A stretch of DNA of 64,000 bases from Microbispora sp. ZYX-F-249 (GCF_039649665.1 NZ_JBDJAW010000004.1:186001-250000), one strand, 5' to 3'. Counted from the stretch's first letter, positions 50,426-58,979 are shown. Made by a program: numbers and translations. The notes: generated from the sequence alone by a model not told the origin.

Positions 50426-50827
50426 ATGAGCTCGTCCAAGCCGAAGACCACCCAGACCATGAAGCCCGCGACCGCGGCCAAGAAGCTGGGTGTCCTCCTC
50501 TCGGCCACCCCCGCCGAGTTCCAGGCGGGTGTGGTCTCCAGGGACGAGCTGAACGAGTTGCAGTCGAAGCCACCCGCCTGGCTCGTCGACCTGCGCCGCA
50601 ACGGCCCGCACCCCAAGCAGGTCATCGCCGCGAAGCTCAAGATCTCCATTTCCGGGCTGATCAGAGGTGGCATCACCGGACCGCTCACCACCGCCGAGAT
50701 CGACGCCCTGAAGGCGGAGAACCCGCCGTGGCTGGAGCACGAGCGGTCCGTCCAGGCCGAGGTCCGCAAAGAGGCACTCCGTCTCAAGCAACGCCAGGCA
50801 GCGGAGACCCGGCGCGTCTCCGAGTGA
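50426..50827 (+). CDS. DUF5997-family protein
   Basis: A 133-residue protein starting MSSSKPKTTQTMKP. The conserved body KPATAAKKLGVLLSATPAEFQ, PPAWLVDLRRNGPHPKQVIAAKLKISISGLIRGG and the PPWL-x-ER motif match DUF5997. The HP-x-x-VIAAKL-x-IS segment resembles a helix-turn-helix. A TACTCT box at 50412-50417 lies 8 bp before the ATG, so a leaderless transcript is likely. It is divergent from the LysR-domain gene. Confidence 0.85.
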   Translation: MSSSKPKTTQTMKPATAAKKLGVLLSATPAEFQAGVVSRDELNELQSKPPAWLVDLRRNGPHPKQVIAAKLKISISGLIRGGITGPLTTAEIDALKAENPPWLEHERSVQAEVRKEALRLKQRQAAETRRVSE

Positions 50828-51158
50828 CAGCGGCACTGACCGTAACGTCCTCACCGGCCGCGGCAGCCGAGCCGGACAGGCATGATGACGGCGGCCCCGG
50901 ACGTCCACGGCTGTTCCAGAATTGAGCGCGGCACGTATTGATGAACCGGCCTTGACGCCTTGCGGCGATAACGGGTTTCATTACGCGGAGAATGTCACGC
51001 CTGCCGTTTCCTCGGACTGGTCCCACGAACGATCGGTGGTGAACCGACCGGAGGTGTGGTCGAAGGCGAAGAGGTGAGCGGGTGCGGAGCAGGTCTCTCG
51101 TCTCTCGGGACGTATTGACGTTGAGTCTCGCTGCCGCGGTCTCCGGCACGGGCGGCTC
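50828..51158. other. Non-coding or decayed stretch
   Basis: No gene or conserved site is recognisable in these 331 bp. They lead into the damaged serine hydrolase and probably contain more of its worn 5' end and its lost upstream region. Confidence 0.4.
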
Positions 51159-51631
51159 GTGGCCGACTGGTATTGGACCGGCACCGATGCGACCACCGGC
51201 CAGGAGGTTTTCTCCGCGACCAAGTCCTACTCCGGCACTTTGATGGGCATCGCCGAAGCGGAGGGCCGGTCTTGCCCAGGACGCGGCCCCGGGGACGTCT
51301 GGGCGTACAACGATTCCGCCATACAAACGCTCGACGCAGTGCTCACGAAGGCAACCAGGCAGAGTCCCGCAGCATACGCGCACCCGCGGGTCCTGTCGTC
51401 GACCCGCTGAAGCCCAGCACGCGAAAACAGAGTTCCACCGCCCCGCATCGGCGACTGGCCGAGGACGCACCTCACGACATGTACTGGGCGATTGGCTTCG
51501 GCGGCCAGATCATCCAGGTCGATCGCGGCTCGGACACGGTCGTCGTCCGGCTCGGACGCAACGTTCCGGGAGCCCGATACGGACCCGCCGACACCGCCAA
51601 AGTCGTGACCATGGCCCTCGTCACGCCGTAG
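51159..51631 (+). pseudogene. Remnant of a beta-lactamase-type serine hydrolase
   Basis: Two pieces of one gene are readable in different frames. The first (51159-51410) encodes TTGQEVFSATKSYSGTLMGIA, with the Ser-x-x-Lys motif, and then YNDSAIQTLDAVLTKATRQSPAAYA. The second (about 51461-51631) encodes APHDMYWAIGFGGQIIQVD and a normal C-terminus. Segments between the SxxK region and the Tyr motif, and between the pieces, are missing. The gene is certainly not functional. Confidence 0.75.
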
Positions 51632-51864
51632 CGAGACCGGGTGCGGTCCGGGTGCCTGGGCGGAGCGAGCGGACATCACGAGCCCGGCCACGGTCAGTGC
51701 CAGCCAGTCAGCGCGTCGAAGGCCAGCTCGGCCAGGTGCAGCCCGGACCGCTCGGCCACCGCGGCCGGCACGACATCGGGGTCGGTCGAACTCAGGGTCG
51801 ACCCCGTTGGCACCACGATGGCCGTCCGTACATCCCCGACGACAGCCCCCGGCCTGACCGCTCC

Positions 51865-52887
51865 TCACGCGCCTCCCGCTCGGCGGACCGGGGCCGGCGG
51901 GCCCCTGCGAGCGGAGGCCGCGAGCCGGTCGGCCAGCGCGGCGACAAGGCCGCGGAGTTCGTCCGGTCGCTCGATGACGAACGGCCGGTCGAGCGACGCG
52001 AGCACCGGGGGCAACCAGTCGAGCCGCTCCGCTCGCAATTCGACGCGGAGCCAGCCCTCGGTGTCGCGAGCTGTGCCGTCCGCCGATGTGGGTTCGTCCA
52101 CAGTCGCGACACTGGCGGGAAGCCGGGCGCGGATCTGCTCGACCGTCCCCTGGATGAGCAGGACCACTTCATACCGGTACGGAGCCTTGGCGAGTGCCGA
52201 CAGAACGCGCTGCGCCGGATCGAGCCCGGCGGGCGGCTCAAACGAACCGGGCAGGGTCCTCGCGTCCGTGATGCGATCCAGCCGGAAGGTCCGCTCCTCA
52301 CCGATCTCGGGATCCGCGCCCGTGACGTACCACCGGTTCGAATGGGAGACGAGGCCGTATGGATGCAACGTCCGTTCGCTGCGCCGGCCGTCGGCGGCGG
52401 TGTACCTGATCGAGACCGGCCGGTGATGGCGCACCGCATCGGCGATGGAGAGCAGAACCGCGGTCTCCGGGGTGACGAAGTCGCCGGGTGGAGCCGTGAA
52501 GGCGAGGGATTCGATCACGGTGTCGAGCCTGCGGGCGAGCCGCGCGGGCAGGACCCGCCGGATCTTGGCCGCCGCCGTCTCACTCGCCGTGCCCGTCGTC
52601 GTCGTCAACCCCGACCGGCGACCGGCGACCAGACCGAGCAGCACGGCGAGCGCCTCGTCGTCGCTCAGCATGAGCGGAGGCAGGCGGTATCCGGGGGCGA
52701 GCCGGTACCCGCCGTAGCGGCCGCGCACCGACTCGACGGGCACGTCGAGGTCCACCAGGTGGTCCACGTACCGCCGTACGGTGCGCTCGTCGACGCCGAG
52801 CCGGTCGGCGAGCTCGGCCATCGTCCGAGTGCCGCCCGACTGCAGGAGCTCCAACAGCGTGAGCACGCGGTGAGTAGGTCGAGCCAC
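51865..52887 (-). CDS. WYL-domain transcriptional regulator (YafY-type)
   Basis: A 340-residue protein starting at GTG 52887. It has an N-terminal HTH (RVLTLLELLQSGGTRTMAELADRLGVDERTVRRYVDHL) with the wing RGRYGGYRLAPGYRLPPLMLSDDEALAV, then a WYL domain around residues 145-220 (VSIRYTAADGRRSERTLHPYGLVSHSNRWYVTGAD) and a WCX-like end. It is divergent from a glyoxalase-fold gene 92 bp away, its probable target. The 51632-51864 gap holds nothing certain. Confidence 0.92.
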   Translation of the reverse strand: MARPTHRVLTLLELLQSGGTRTMAELADRLGVDERTVRRYVDHLVDLDVPVESVRGRYGGYRLAPGYRLPPLMLSDDEALAVLLGLVAGRRSGLTTTTGTASETAAAKIRRVLPARLARRLDTVIESLAFTAPPGDFVTPETAVLLSIADAVRHHRPVSIRYTAADGRRSERTLHPYGLVSHSNRWYVTGADPEIGEERTFRLDRITDARTLPGSFEPPAGLDPAQRVLSALAKAPYRYEVVLLIQGTVEQIRARLPASVATVDEPTSADGTARDTEGWLRVELRAERLDWLPPVLASLDRPFVIERPDELRGLVAALADRLAASARRGPPAPVRRAGGA

Positions 52888-52979
52888 GACAGACAAGTTA
52901 GTGGAGATACTGGGCGGTTTCTGTCCGGTATTCGTCCTAGCCTGCGGTCGGAGAACAGCCCACAAGCAGGGAGACCACA

Positions 52980-53378
52980 ATGGACTTCGTATCGATCCGC
53001 ATCATCACGGGCGACGTCGCACGCCTCGCCGGCTTCTACGAGCGGGCCACGGGAGTACCCGCCACCCGATACGGCGAGGACTTCGCCGAGCTCAGCACCA
53101 CCTCCGGCACCCTGGCGATCGGCAGCACCCGGACCGTCTCGCTGACCGCGCCTGGTGCTGCCCGGCCGGCCGACAACCACTCGGTGATCATCGAGTTCCT
53201 CGTCGACGACGTGGACGGCGTGCATCGCAATCTGTCCGGCTTCGTCGAGGAGTTCGTCAACGAGCCCACCACGATGCCCTGGGGCAACCGCTCGCTCCTG
53301 TTGCGTGACCCCGACGGCAACCTCGTCAACTTCTTCACCCCCGTCACCCCGGCCGCCCGCGAGAAGTTCGCTCGCTGA
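52980..53378 (+). CDS. VOC-family (glyoxalase/bleomycin-resistance fold) protein
   Basis: A 132-residue protein starting MDFVSIRIITGDVARLAGFYERATG, the first beta-alpha-beta unit of the fold. It ends SLLLRDPDGNLVNFFTPV, the typical metal-ligand strand. Members isomerise, oxygenate or sequester small molecules. Control by the divergent WYL regulator is likely. Substrate unknown. Confidence 0.88.
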   Translation: MDFVSIRIITGDVARLAGFYERATGVPATRYGEDFAELSTTSGTLAIGSTRTVSLTAPGAARPADNHSVIIEFLVDDVDGVHRNLSGFVEEFVNEPTTMPWGNRSLLLRDPDGNLVNFFTPVTPAAREKFAR

Positions 53379-53494
53379 CGTCACCCGGCCGCCGGATGCC
53401 CGGATAGGCGTCGGGGCACTGACGGCAACGCGGAAGTCGTTGTTCTGCGCCGCACCGGCGATCGCCGTGACGCGCCGGCCTGCCGTACACCACT

Positions 53495-53926
53495 TCAGGC
53501 CTCACCACATGTCGGCGGCCGGTCCGTTCGACCCGGCGGGATACGCGCCGCGATCCGTTCGCGGGCGTGCGCGCAGTCCGCGAACCTGTGCGGGCAGGCG
53601 AGGGCGTGCTCGATCATGTCCTTGGCCGCGCGCGCCCGCGCGATGCGCTGTTCCAGTTCGACGACGTGGCGGCGCAACAGGTCCCGGTGGTCCATCGGAT
53701 CGGCAGCGGACAGCACGGCGCTCAGCTCGCGCAATCCGAGGCCGGCCTCCTTCCCCATCAGGATCAGCGCCACTCGTGCCGGCGCGTCCTGTCCGTAACG
53801 GCGCTGACCACCGGCACGCCGAGCGGGCTCGATCAAGCCCATGCTCTCCCAGTGCCGCAGCACATGCGTGGCCAGGCCGAACCGGTCCGCCAACTCTCCG
53901 ATGGTCAGTTCCTCGCTTGACTTCAT
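53495..53926 (-). CDS. MerR-family transcriptional regulator
   Basis: A 143-residue protein starting MKSSEELTIGELADRFGLATHVLRHWESMGLIEPAR, a classic MerR winged helix. A coiled dimerisation helix (DHRDLLRRHVVELEQRIARARAAKDMIEHAL) follows, then CPHRFADCAHARERI with two cysteines that might sense metal or oxidation. It is divergent from the 53955 gene across only 28 bp, so one operator could serve both. Confidence 0.9.
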   Translation of the reverse strand: MKSSEELTIGELADRFGLATHVLRHWESMGLIEPARRAGGQRRYGQDAPARVALILMGKEAGLGLRELSAVLSAADPMDHRDLLRRHVVELEQRIARARAAKDMIEHALACPHRFADCAHARERIAARIPPGRTDRPPTCGEA

Positions 53927-53954
53927 GTGCACATTAACCGGCACCGTTGGCCGC

Positions 53955-54410
53955 ATGCTCAAGCCAACGATCGCCGCTACCCGTTTCACCGACCCGTGGT
54001 TCACCGCGCGATGGTCCCTGCGCCGCGGCGAGCCACTCGGGCTACGGGTCGCCGAGTCGCCCCCACTCGCCGCGATCGTCGTCACCAGTCCGGCCGCCGA
54101 CCACCGGGACCCGCGCGGGCTGCGCCCGTTCCCCCACGAGGGCTCCACACCCCTGTACGTCCCCCGCTGGACGAAGGCGCCGGGCTTCCGGCGCGCAGAG
54201 CAGGTGCGGAGGGGAGAGACGCGCGAGGTCGCCGGGGCGTCCGCACTCGGCGCAACGGTGCCGGTCCCGGTGCGCGACGCCCACGGACACCATCCGCTCC
54301 CGGTACTGTTCCGCACGACAGGCACAGCCTCGGACCCGATCGCCCTGGCTGAACCGGATCTGACGGTGGTGGGCCTGCCCACAGGCGAGCGCTGGGAGCC
54401 GGCACGATGA
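53955..54410 (+). CDS. Uncharacterised protein, operon with SIP-type reductase
   Basis: A 151-residue soluble protein starting MLKPTIAATRFTDPWF. I do not recognise a family. Proline and charged residues dominate, with one hydrophobic strand (PLAAIVVTSPAAD). No signal peptide or membrane helix is present. Its stop overlaps the siderophore-interacting-protein start (ATGA), so the two are co-produced under the divergent MerR regulator. Confidence 0.6.
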   Translation: MLKPTIAATRFTDPWFTARWSLRRGEPLGLRVAESPPLAAIVVTSPAADHRDPRGLRPFPHEGSTPLYVPRWTKAPGFRRAEQVRRGETREVAGASALGATVPVPVRDAHGHHPLPVLFRTTGTASDPIALAEPDLTVVGLPTGERWEPAR

Positions 54411-55093
54411 GTATGTTCCTGCACGGGACGGTCCAAGAGATCGAGCCGATCACCACACGCATGCGCCGCGTCCGGATCACCGGCCCCGATCTGCGCGACC
54501 TGACCTGGGTGCCAGGCATGCACACCCGCCTGCGGGTGGGCGACCCCCGCTCTCCCCGCTCGTGGCTGCGCGGACTCCTCCGCACCTACTCAATCTGGGA
54601 CTACTCCCCTACGGGCCGCCTCGACCTGTGCATACTCGACCATCCGTCCGCCGGGCCCGGAGCGCAGTGGTCGCGAGGCACACGCGTCGGCGACCCGGCG
54701 GCTCTCACCCCGCCCGAAGGCAGGCTCGTCCTCCGCGAGGATGCGGGATACCACCTGTTCGTCGGCGACGAGACCGCGACCGTCGCCTTCGGGGCGATGC
54801 TGCGCGCATTGCCCTCGTCCGCGATCGTGCACGGCGCGATCTCGGTTGAGGATCCTGGGGACCGTCTCCCACTGGAACACGAGGGCCGCCTGACGTGGAG
54901 GTGCCGACCGACCGATCTCGCCGACGTGGTCCGCTCTCTGGAACTCCCCCGTACGCCCGGCGTCGCCTACCTCGCCGGAGAGGCCCGTAGTTGCCAAGCC
55001 GTGCGTGCTCACCTCGTCAAGGAGCGCGGCTGGTCCCGCAGAGCCGTCGTCGTGAAACCGTTCTGGACGCCCGGACGCCGCGGCATGGACTGA
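54407..55093 (+). CDS. Siderophore-interacting FAD-binding reductase
   Basis: A 228-residue protein of the SIP/ViuB family. The FAD-binding beta barrel is at the N-terminus with the R-x-Y-S motif in LLRTYSIWDYSP. The phosphate region is PEGRLVLREDAGYHLFVGDETA, and the C-terminal NAD(P)-binding half ends VKPFWTPGRRG. Such enzymes reduce ferric siderophores in the cytoplasm. No siderophore genes are nearby. MerR control and the unknown partner suggest a redox or metal response. Confidence 0.87.
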   Translation: MSMFLHGTVQEIEPITTRMRRVRITGPDLRDLTWVPGMHTRLRVGDPRSPRSWLRGLLRTYSIWDYSPTGRLDLCILDHPSAGPGAQWSRGTRVGDPAALTPPEGRLVLREDAGYHLFVGDETATVAFGAMLRALPSSAIVHGAISVEDPGDRLPLEHEGRLTWRCRPTDLADVVRSLELPRTPGVAYLAGEARSCQAVRAHLVKERGWSRRAVVVKPFWTPGRRGMD

Positions 55094-55311
55094 CCCACCC
55101 CGCCCGCCCTTCGGATGTCGCGTACGTCTCCACCAGATCGCCCATACGCTGCAGATCCGCGATCAAAGAGATCAACCGAGGTCAAGCCTGTTCACACTCA
55201 CCGGCTCGGCACGCAGCCGGTATGCCGGCGCGATCCATCGTTCGCCGCTCGGCCGTTGAAGGCCTTATCGGCTCGCGGAGTCCGGGTGCCGGGGGAAACC
55301 GGCCATCGGGG

Positions 55312-56031
55312 TCAGGCCGCGAGAGCGGTGCGGCGGCCGCGACGGGCCACCTCGCGCTCCAGGTACCACTCCACGACCAGCAGCGGGATCGTCCAGCCGA
55401 GCCAGCCGGACAGGCCGGAGATCGTCCACGCCATCAGGTCGGGATCGCCGTGGAAGACGGTGTCCTGCAGCGGGGGCAGGGTGACGATCAGGATCCCGGT
55501 CCACACCCGGTTGGTGATGATGGAGTAGGTCAGCACGGTGCTGCGCAGCATCCAGCGCCGGTGGTCGGCGTACCGGCGGGCGCGTGCGGCGCGCCAGCCC
55601 GTCACGGTGAAGGCGAGCCACAGCAGGGCGAGGAGCACGTCGCTGACCGCGAGGAACAGCCCGAACGGGGTACGCGCCCCGATGACCAGACCGGTCAGCC
55701 CGGCCGGCAACACCCCGGCGAACACGTAGACCCGCCCGGCACGCCGGTGCCACACCGGGTGCCGTCGGCGGAACCACGGCCACACCTGGAAGAACGCGGT
55801 GACCATGGCGACCGAGGCGAACAGCACGTGCGCAACGAGCAGCGGGTAGTGCAGGCCGAACCCCTGTGGCTGCGGCACTCGGGACAGCGACGGGTTCCCG
55901 GTCAGGTACGGCGGCAGCGAGAACGCGAGGAACCCGGCCGTGACCAGGCCGAGCGGCATCGTCCAGCGGCGCCGCCACCACGGACGCCGGCGGGCCGATA
56001 ACGGCGGAGGACTGTCGATCGTCGTGTGCAT
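55312..56031 (-). CDS. DUF2306 multi-helix membrane protein
   Basis: A 239-residue protein starting MHTTIDSPPP with six or more membrane helices. The conserved DUF2306 features are a histidine-rich second half of helices, VAHVLFASVAMVTAFFQVWPWFRRRHPVWHRRAGRVYVFAG and ADHRRWMLRSTVLTYSIITNRVW. These histidines could bind haem or metal. It is divergent from a TetR gene with three tandem operators between them, so it is probably the repressed target. The 55094-55311 gap shows nothing clear. Confidence 0.85.
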   Translation of the reverse strand: MHTTIDSPPPLSARRRPWWRRRWTMPLGLVTAGFLAFSLPPYLTGNPSLSRVPQPQGFGLHYPLLVAHVLFASVAMVTAFFQVWPWFRRRHPVWHRRAGRVYVFAGVLPAGLTGLVIGARTPFGLFLAVSDVLLALLWLAFTVTGWRAARARRYADHRRWMLRSTVLTYSIITNRVWTGILIVTLPPLQDTVFHGDPDLMAWTISGLSGWLGWTIPLLVVEWYLEREVARRGRRTALAA

Positions 56032-56058
56032 GACGGCTCCAAGAGACGGTCGGGAGAT

Positions 56059-56111
56059 GCGTATGCCATACGCTCAATGCGTACCATATACGCAAAGCGT
56101 AGGCCATACGC
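56059..56111. promoter_or_regulatory. Three tandem 15-bp operators between TetR and DUF2306 genes
   Basis: GCGTATGCCATACGC (56059-56073), GCGTACCATATACGC (56079-56093) and GCGTAGGCCATACGC (56097-56111) share the pattern GCGTA(5 nt)TACGC. Centres are 20 and 18 bp apart, close to two helical turns, so dimers could stack on one DNA face. They lie between the divergent starts at 56031 and 56132. Confidence 0.85.
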
Positions 56112-56131
56112 AAACTGGTAAGCTCCCTGGA

Positions 56132-56869
56132 ATGCCGGACGACATCGGGAACGAGCTGCCGCACGCGCTGAACGTGCTGTGGGGGCGGGCCAAGCCGAAG
56201 GGACGAGGACGCACGCCCGCGCTCAGCCTGGAGCGGATCGTGGCGGCGGCCATCGCCCTCGCCGACGAGGAGGGCCTGGCCGCGCTGTCCATGGCCCGGC
56301 TCGCCGAACGGCTCGGCTGCGCGCCCATGTCGCTGTACCGGCACGTGGCCGGCAAGGACGACCTGCAACTGTTCATGCTGGCCGCCGCGCCCGGCCCGCC
56401 GCCGGAGTTCGACACGGCGCCGGCCGACTGGCGCGGCTCACTCACCCGATGGGCGGTCGAACTGTTCGCTGTCTACCTGCGGCATCCGTGGATCGCCCAG
56501 CTGGCGAACTCCCCGCCGATGGACCCCGGCCAGCTCGCCTGGCTGGACGCCGCGCTGCGCTCCCTCGGCGGCACACCCCTGGACCCGCGGGCCCGGTTCT
56601 CCGTGGTCATGCTGGTGCTGCACTACGTGCGCGGCGCCGCCCAACTCCTGACGTCCATCCCCGCCGAACCGGAAAGGGCCGACGAGACGTACGCCGCTCT
56701 GCTCACCGAGCTCGCCGACCGCGACCGGTTCCCGGCGCTGGCCCATGCCGTCGAGGCCGGGGTGTTCGACCCCCACGCGGGGGCCGCTCCGGACGACGAC
56801 TTCCACGCCGGCCTTGACCACCTGCTCGACGGGGTGGGAGTGGCGATCGAACGCGCCTCCCGGGCCTGA
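56132..56869 (+). CDS. TetR-family regulator with TetR-type C-terminal domain
   Basis: A 245-residue protein. After about 25 polar residues comes the HTH SLERIVAAAIALADEEGLAALSMARLAERLGCAPMSLYRHVAGKDDLQLFM. The C-terminal domain (about 85-240) fits the tetracycline-repressor-like class (WRGSLTRWAVELFAVYLRHPWIAQL). The ATG at 56132 follows the operator array by 20 bp, so autorepression is expected along with control of the DUF2306 gene. Confidence 0.9.
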   Translation: MPDDIGNELPHALNVLWGRAKPKGRGRTPALSLERIVAAAIALADEEGLAALSMARLAERLGCAPMSLYRHVAGKDDLQLFMLAAAPGPPPEFDTAPADWRGSLTRWAVELFAVYLRHPWIAQLANSPPMDPGQLAWLDAALRSLGGTPLDPRARFSVVMLVLHYVRGAAQLLTSIPAEPERADETYAALLTELADRDRFPALAHAVEAGVFDPHAGAAPDDDFHAGLDHLLDGVGVAIERASRA

Positions 56870-57084
56870 GCCGGGTCAGCGGGCCGGCGCCGCGCCAGGA
56901 GTCGCGGACCTTCAGCCCGGACGACCGAGGCGGCCGGACCTGCGTCCCAAGACGGTCCATGCCGAGCGCATCGTGAGCGTCCGGGCCGTGCGTCTCCCGA
57001 TCTCCGGGCCCAGCCGGAGACGTACGCCGAAGCGGGGGACGACGGAGGCACCGCGAGTCCCCGCTGCTTTCTCATGTGGTCTGC

Positions 57085-57235
57085 TGATGAGCCGGTACTC
57101 GTGGGGAGCGCTCCTACCTGGCACGGAACTGCGCGCCCCGAAGTCCAGATGGAAGGCGAGTTCCGCGTCGCCCGCGCGACCGTCCGCAAGGTGACCGCCA
57201 AGCTCCGCGAGGACGGGCACCAGGCCGAAGGGTGA
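57085..57235 (+). pseudogene. Frameshifted fragment of a GntR-family HTH gene
   Basis: A piece reading WGALLPGTELRAP in one frame continues in another as PEVQMEGEFRVARATVRKVTAKLREDG. Joined, these match the GntR winged-helix pattern (G-x-x-x-PGT-x-LP-x-E...F-x-VAR-x-TVRK...LREDG). It ends in a stop at 57233-57235 with no effector domain. It lies just left of the first msrA remnant, at the edge of the accessory region. Confidence 0.55.
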
Positions 57236-57243
57236 CTTGCGTT

Positions 57244-57330
57244 GACGCCGGTGCCTCCGATGCCGCAGTAGCCGTTCGGCACCTTGAAGAGGTATTGCTG
57301 GTGGTAGCAGTTCTCTTCGGGCAATAATTC
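57244..57330 (-). pseudogene. msrA 3'-end remnant, copy A
   Basis: Bases 57257-57306 are identical to the 3' part of the intact msrA at 60377-61039 and encode [18 protein letters not shown] on the minus strand. The 64 bp at 57244-57307 are identical to copy B. On the left, similarity stops before the msrA end. On the right it departs from msrA exactly where copy B does, after which A and B share a diverged motif with GGCAATAA and CTAG. Confidence 0.85.
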
Positions 57331-57334
57331 GCGG

Positions 57335-57853
57335 CTAGCGTGGCCTGGAGCGGAAGTCAGCCCAGAGGTCGACCGCCTGCTGCAAGTCGAGGGCGGCGAC
57401 GTCCTCGCGAGACATACCGACGGTGTAGATCAAGCGATCTGCGAGCCAATCCGGCACTGGCTCCCTGGGAGGCGGGTGCTCGACGCGAATGTGATCGGCC
57501 AGCGCGCCCAGGCGTTCGATGACCCGACCAAGCTGCACCACCTCGGGACGCCCCGTGCCGGCGGCACGCACCCTGGCTGTGGCCTCGGCGTAGACCTCAC
57601 CGTCGGCTCTTTCGCCCACAGCCCATACTTCGCAAATCTCGATCGATTTCTCGTCCGTGATTCGATACACGACCCGCCAGGTGTTACGCCCGACCACGAG
57701 CTTGCGAAAGCCGGTCAGCTCTCCGCCCAGCGGATAGCCCGCCTCGGGATTGTCAAGCAGGAGAAGGATCTTCTTGAGCACCTTGGGCGCGGCGTCCGGA
57801 CCGATTCGCCGCAGGTCATCGACCGCCGGAGCCGTGAAGACGACGTCAGACAC
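57335..57853 (-). CDS. RelE/ParE-type toxin with C-terminal extension
   Basis: A 172-residue protein. Residues 1-90 fit the RelE/ParE fold (VVFTAPAVDDLRRIGPDAAPKVLKKI; GFRKLVVGRNTWRVVYRITDEKSIEICEVWAVGER), a ribosome-dependent RNase or gyrase poison family. The last 80 residues are an extra helical region with PVPDWLADRLIYTVGMSREDVAALDL. The antitoxin gene precedes it by 3 bp on the same strand. Extended toxins of this type are less usual. Confidence 0.85.
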   Translation of the reverse strand: MSDVVFTAPAVDDLRRIGPDAAPKVLKKILLLLDNPEAGYPLGGELTGFRKLVVGRNTWRVVYRITDEKSIEICEVWAVGERADGEVYAEATARVRAAGTGRPEVVQLGRVIERLGALADHIRVEHPPPREPVPDWLADRLIYTVGMSREDVAALDLQQAVDLWADFRSRPR

Positions 57854-57856
57854 GGG

Positions 57857-58165
57857 CTATTCGTCGTCCGGCAGCGCGGCTAGCGACTCCCGTGTGTGCC
57901 CGAAAGCGGAGAGCACGTCATCGAGCGAGACACGCTCCCCGGTGTCGGTCACCGAGCGCGCGAGCACGAGCGCCAAGTCCCGGAGATCGGCGGCGGCCTC
58001 CTCCAACTCTTCCAGGCGACGGATGCTGACGACCGCCGCCACCGGCTGATGCCGACGGGTCACCACCAGATCGGTCCCGCGTTCAGCGTCGGCGACGAGA
58101 CGCGCCACCCCACGCTGAGCCGCTTCTGTGACACTCAACTCGGCAGCTTCATGCAGCATGGTCAT
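57857..58165 (-). CDS. Phd/YefM-type antitoxin
   Basis: A 102-residue protein starting MTMLHEAAELSVTEAAQRGVARLV. It has the Phd pattern: strand, helix, then GTDLVVTRRHQPVAAVVSIRRLEELEE. The remaining acidic tail should wrap the toxin. The promoter region just upstream carries two CTGTACAG palindromes for autorepression. The gene precedes its toxin by 3 bp. Confidence 0.87.
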   Translation of the reverse strand: MTMLHEAAELSVTEAAQRGVARLVADAERGTDLVVTRRHQPVAAVVSIRRLEELEEAAADLRDLALVLARSVTDTGERVSLDDVLSAFGHTRESLAALPDDE

Positions 58166-58173
58166 ACGGACTA

Positions 58174-58193
58174 CTGTACAGCAACCTGTACAG
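58174..58193. promoter_or_regulatory. Toxin-antitoxin operator, two CTGTACAG palindromes
   Basis: CTGTACAG occurs at 58174-58181 and 58186-58193, 12 bp apart centre to centre and 9 bp before the antitoxin ATG. Paired palindromes at this position are typical for antitoxin autorepression. Confidence 0.7.
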
Positions 58194-58367
58194 AAAAGGC
58201 AGAGATGCCCGCGTCGTTCGGCGACGGCGATCACGGACACTGGAGCGCCAGATGGGCGGCTTGCGTACACCCCGCAGGTGCACTGCTCAGGGTGGCTGCT
58301 TCTGCGAAGCTATGGCGTGAACGCGGCAATAGGATTCATCGTCTCTGGCGTGCCATTATCGCTTCTC

Positions 58368-58979
58368 ATGGATGAGGACGGATTCTGGGAACTGATCGAC
58401 CTTTGCGCCAGGGAGACCGGCAGCAGAAAGGAGCGCCTGGCCTGGCTGAAGACCCAGCTCTGCCAACTTTCCGCCGACGAGATCATCGATTACCACATGT
58501 GGTGGGAGCTGAATGCGAACCGCGGCTGCACATGTGACATGTACGCGCTGAGCTGTCACCTGTTACGACGCGAATCAACGGACGGCTTCGAGTATTTCGT
58601 CTACTGGCTCATGAGCTTGGGCCGAGAGGCGTACGACCAAGTCGCCGATTGCCCGGATCGCGTCATGGAACTGCCGCAGGTCATGGACCTTCTCGACCTG
58701 AAGCGACGCTGGTTTGCCGAACGTCGTCGCGGCTTGCCGTGGTCCGACGAGGAATACCCGGGTTTCGAACTCCTTGCCTACGTGGCGCTGGACGCCTATG
58801 AGCAGGTCACCGGCGCGGAGGTGGACGTTCTTTACACCGCCGTCAAAGCTCGAGGAGTCCGCAGTAGGTTTCCGCTCCTGGCGGCCGAATTCGGCGAGCA
58901 AGACTGGGATATCGCCGATGATGCGGAGATCGCCCGCAGGCTTCCCCGGCTGGCCCGCCACCTGACCAGCCGTGGCTGA
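58368..58979 (+). CDS. DUF4240-domain protein in accessory cassette
   Basis: A 203-residue protein starting MDEDGFWELIDLCARETGSRKERLAWLKTQL, the DUF4240 opening. Next come IIDYHMWWELNANRGCTCDMYALSCHLL and FEYFVYWLMSLGREAYDQV. Its codons use visibly more A and T at third positions than neighbouring genes, suggesting foreign origin. It is divergent from the antitoxin gene in the first cassette. The function of DUF4240 is not known to me; it often travels with small accessory or antitoxin-like loci. Confidence 0.8.
   Translation: MDEDGFWELIDLCARETGSRKERLAWLKTQLCQLSADEIIDYHMWWELNANRGCTCDMYALSCHLLRRESTDGFEYFVYWLMSLGREAYDQVADCPDRVMELPQVMDLLDLKRRWFAERRRGLPWSDEEYPGFELLAYVALDAYEQVTGAEVDVLYTAVKARGVRSRFPLLAAEFGEQDWDIADDAEIARRLPRLARHLTSRG

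Noticed and set aside
51700..51860. Minus-strand frame ending AELAFDALTGWH, possible gene remnant
   Set aside because: About 50 codons with no family I recognise and no start signal; not enough to call a pseudogene.
57111..57124. GGGGAGCGCTCCTA, 12 of 14 match to the CebR cellobiose-repressor box
   Set aside because: It lies inside the broken GntR fragment with no sugar gene downstream. The half-site near the GH6 gene is not matched in its second half, so no CebR regulon claim is made.
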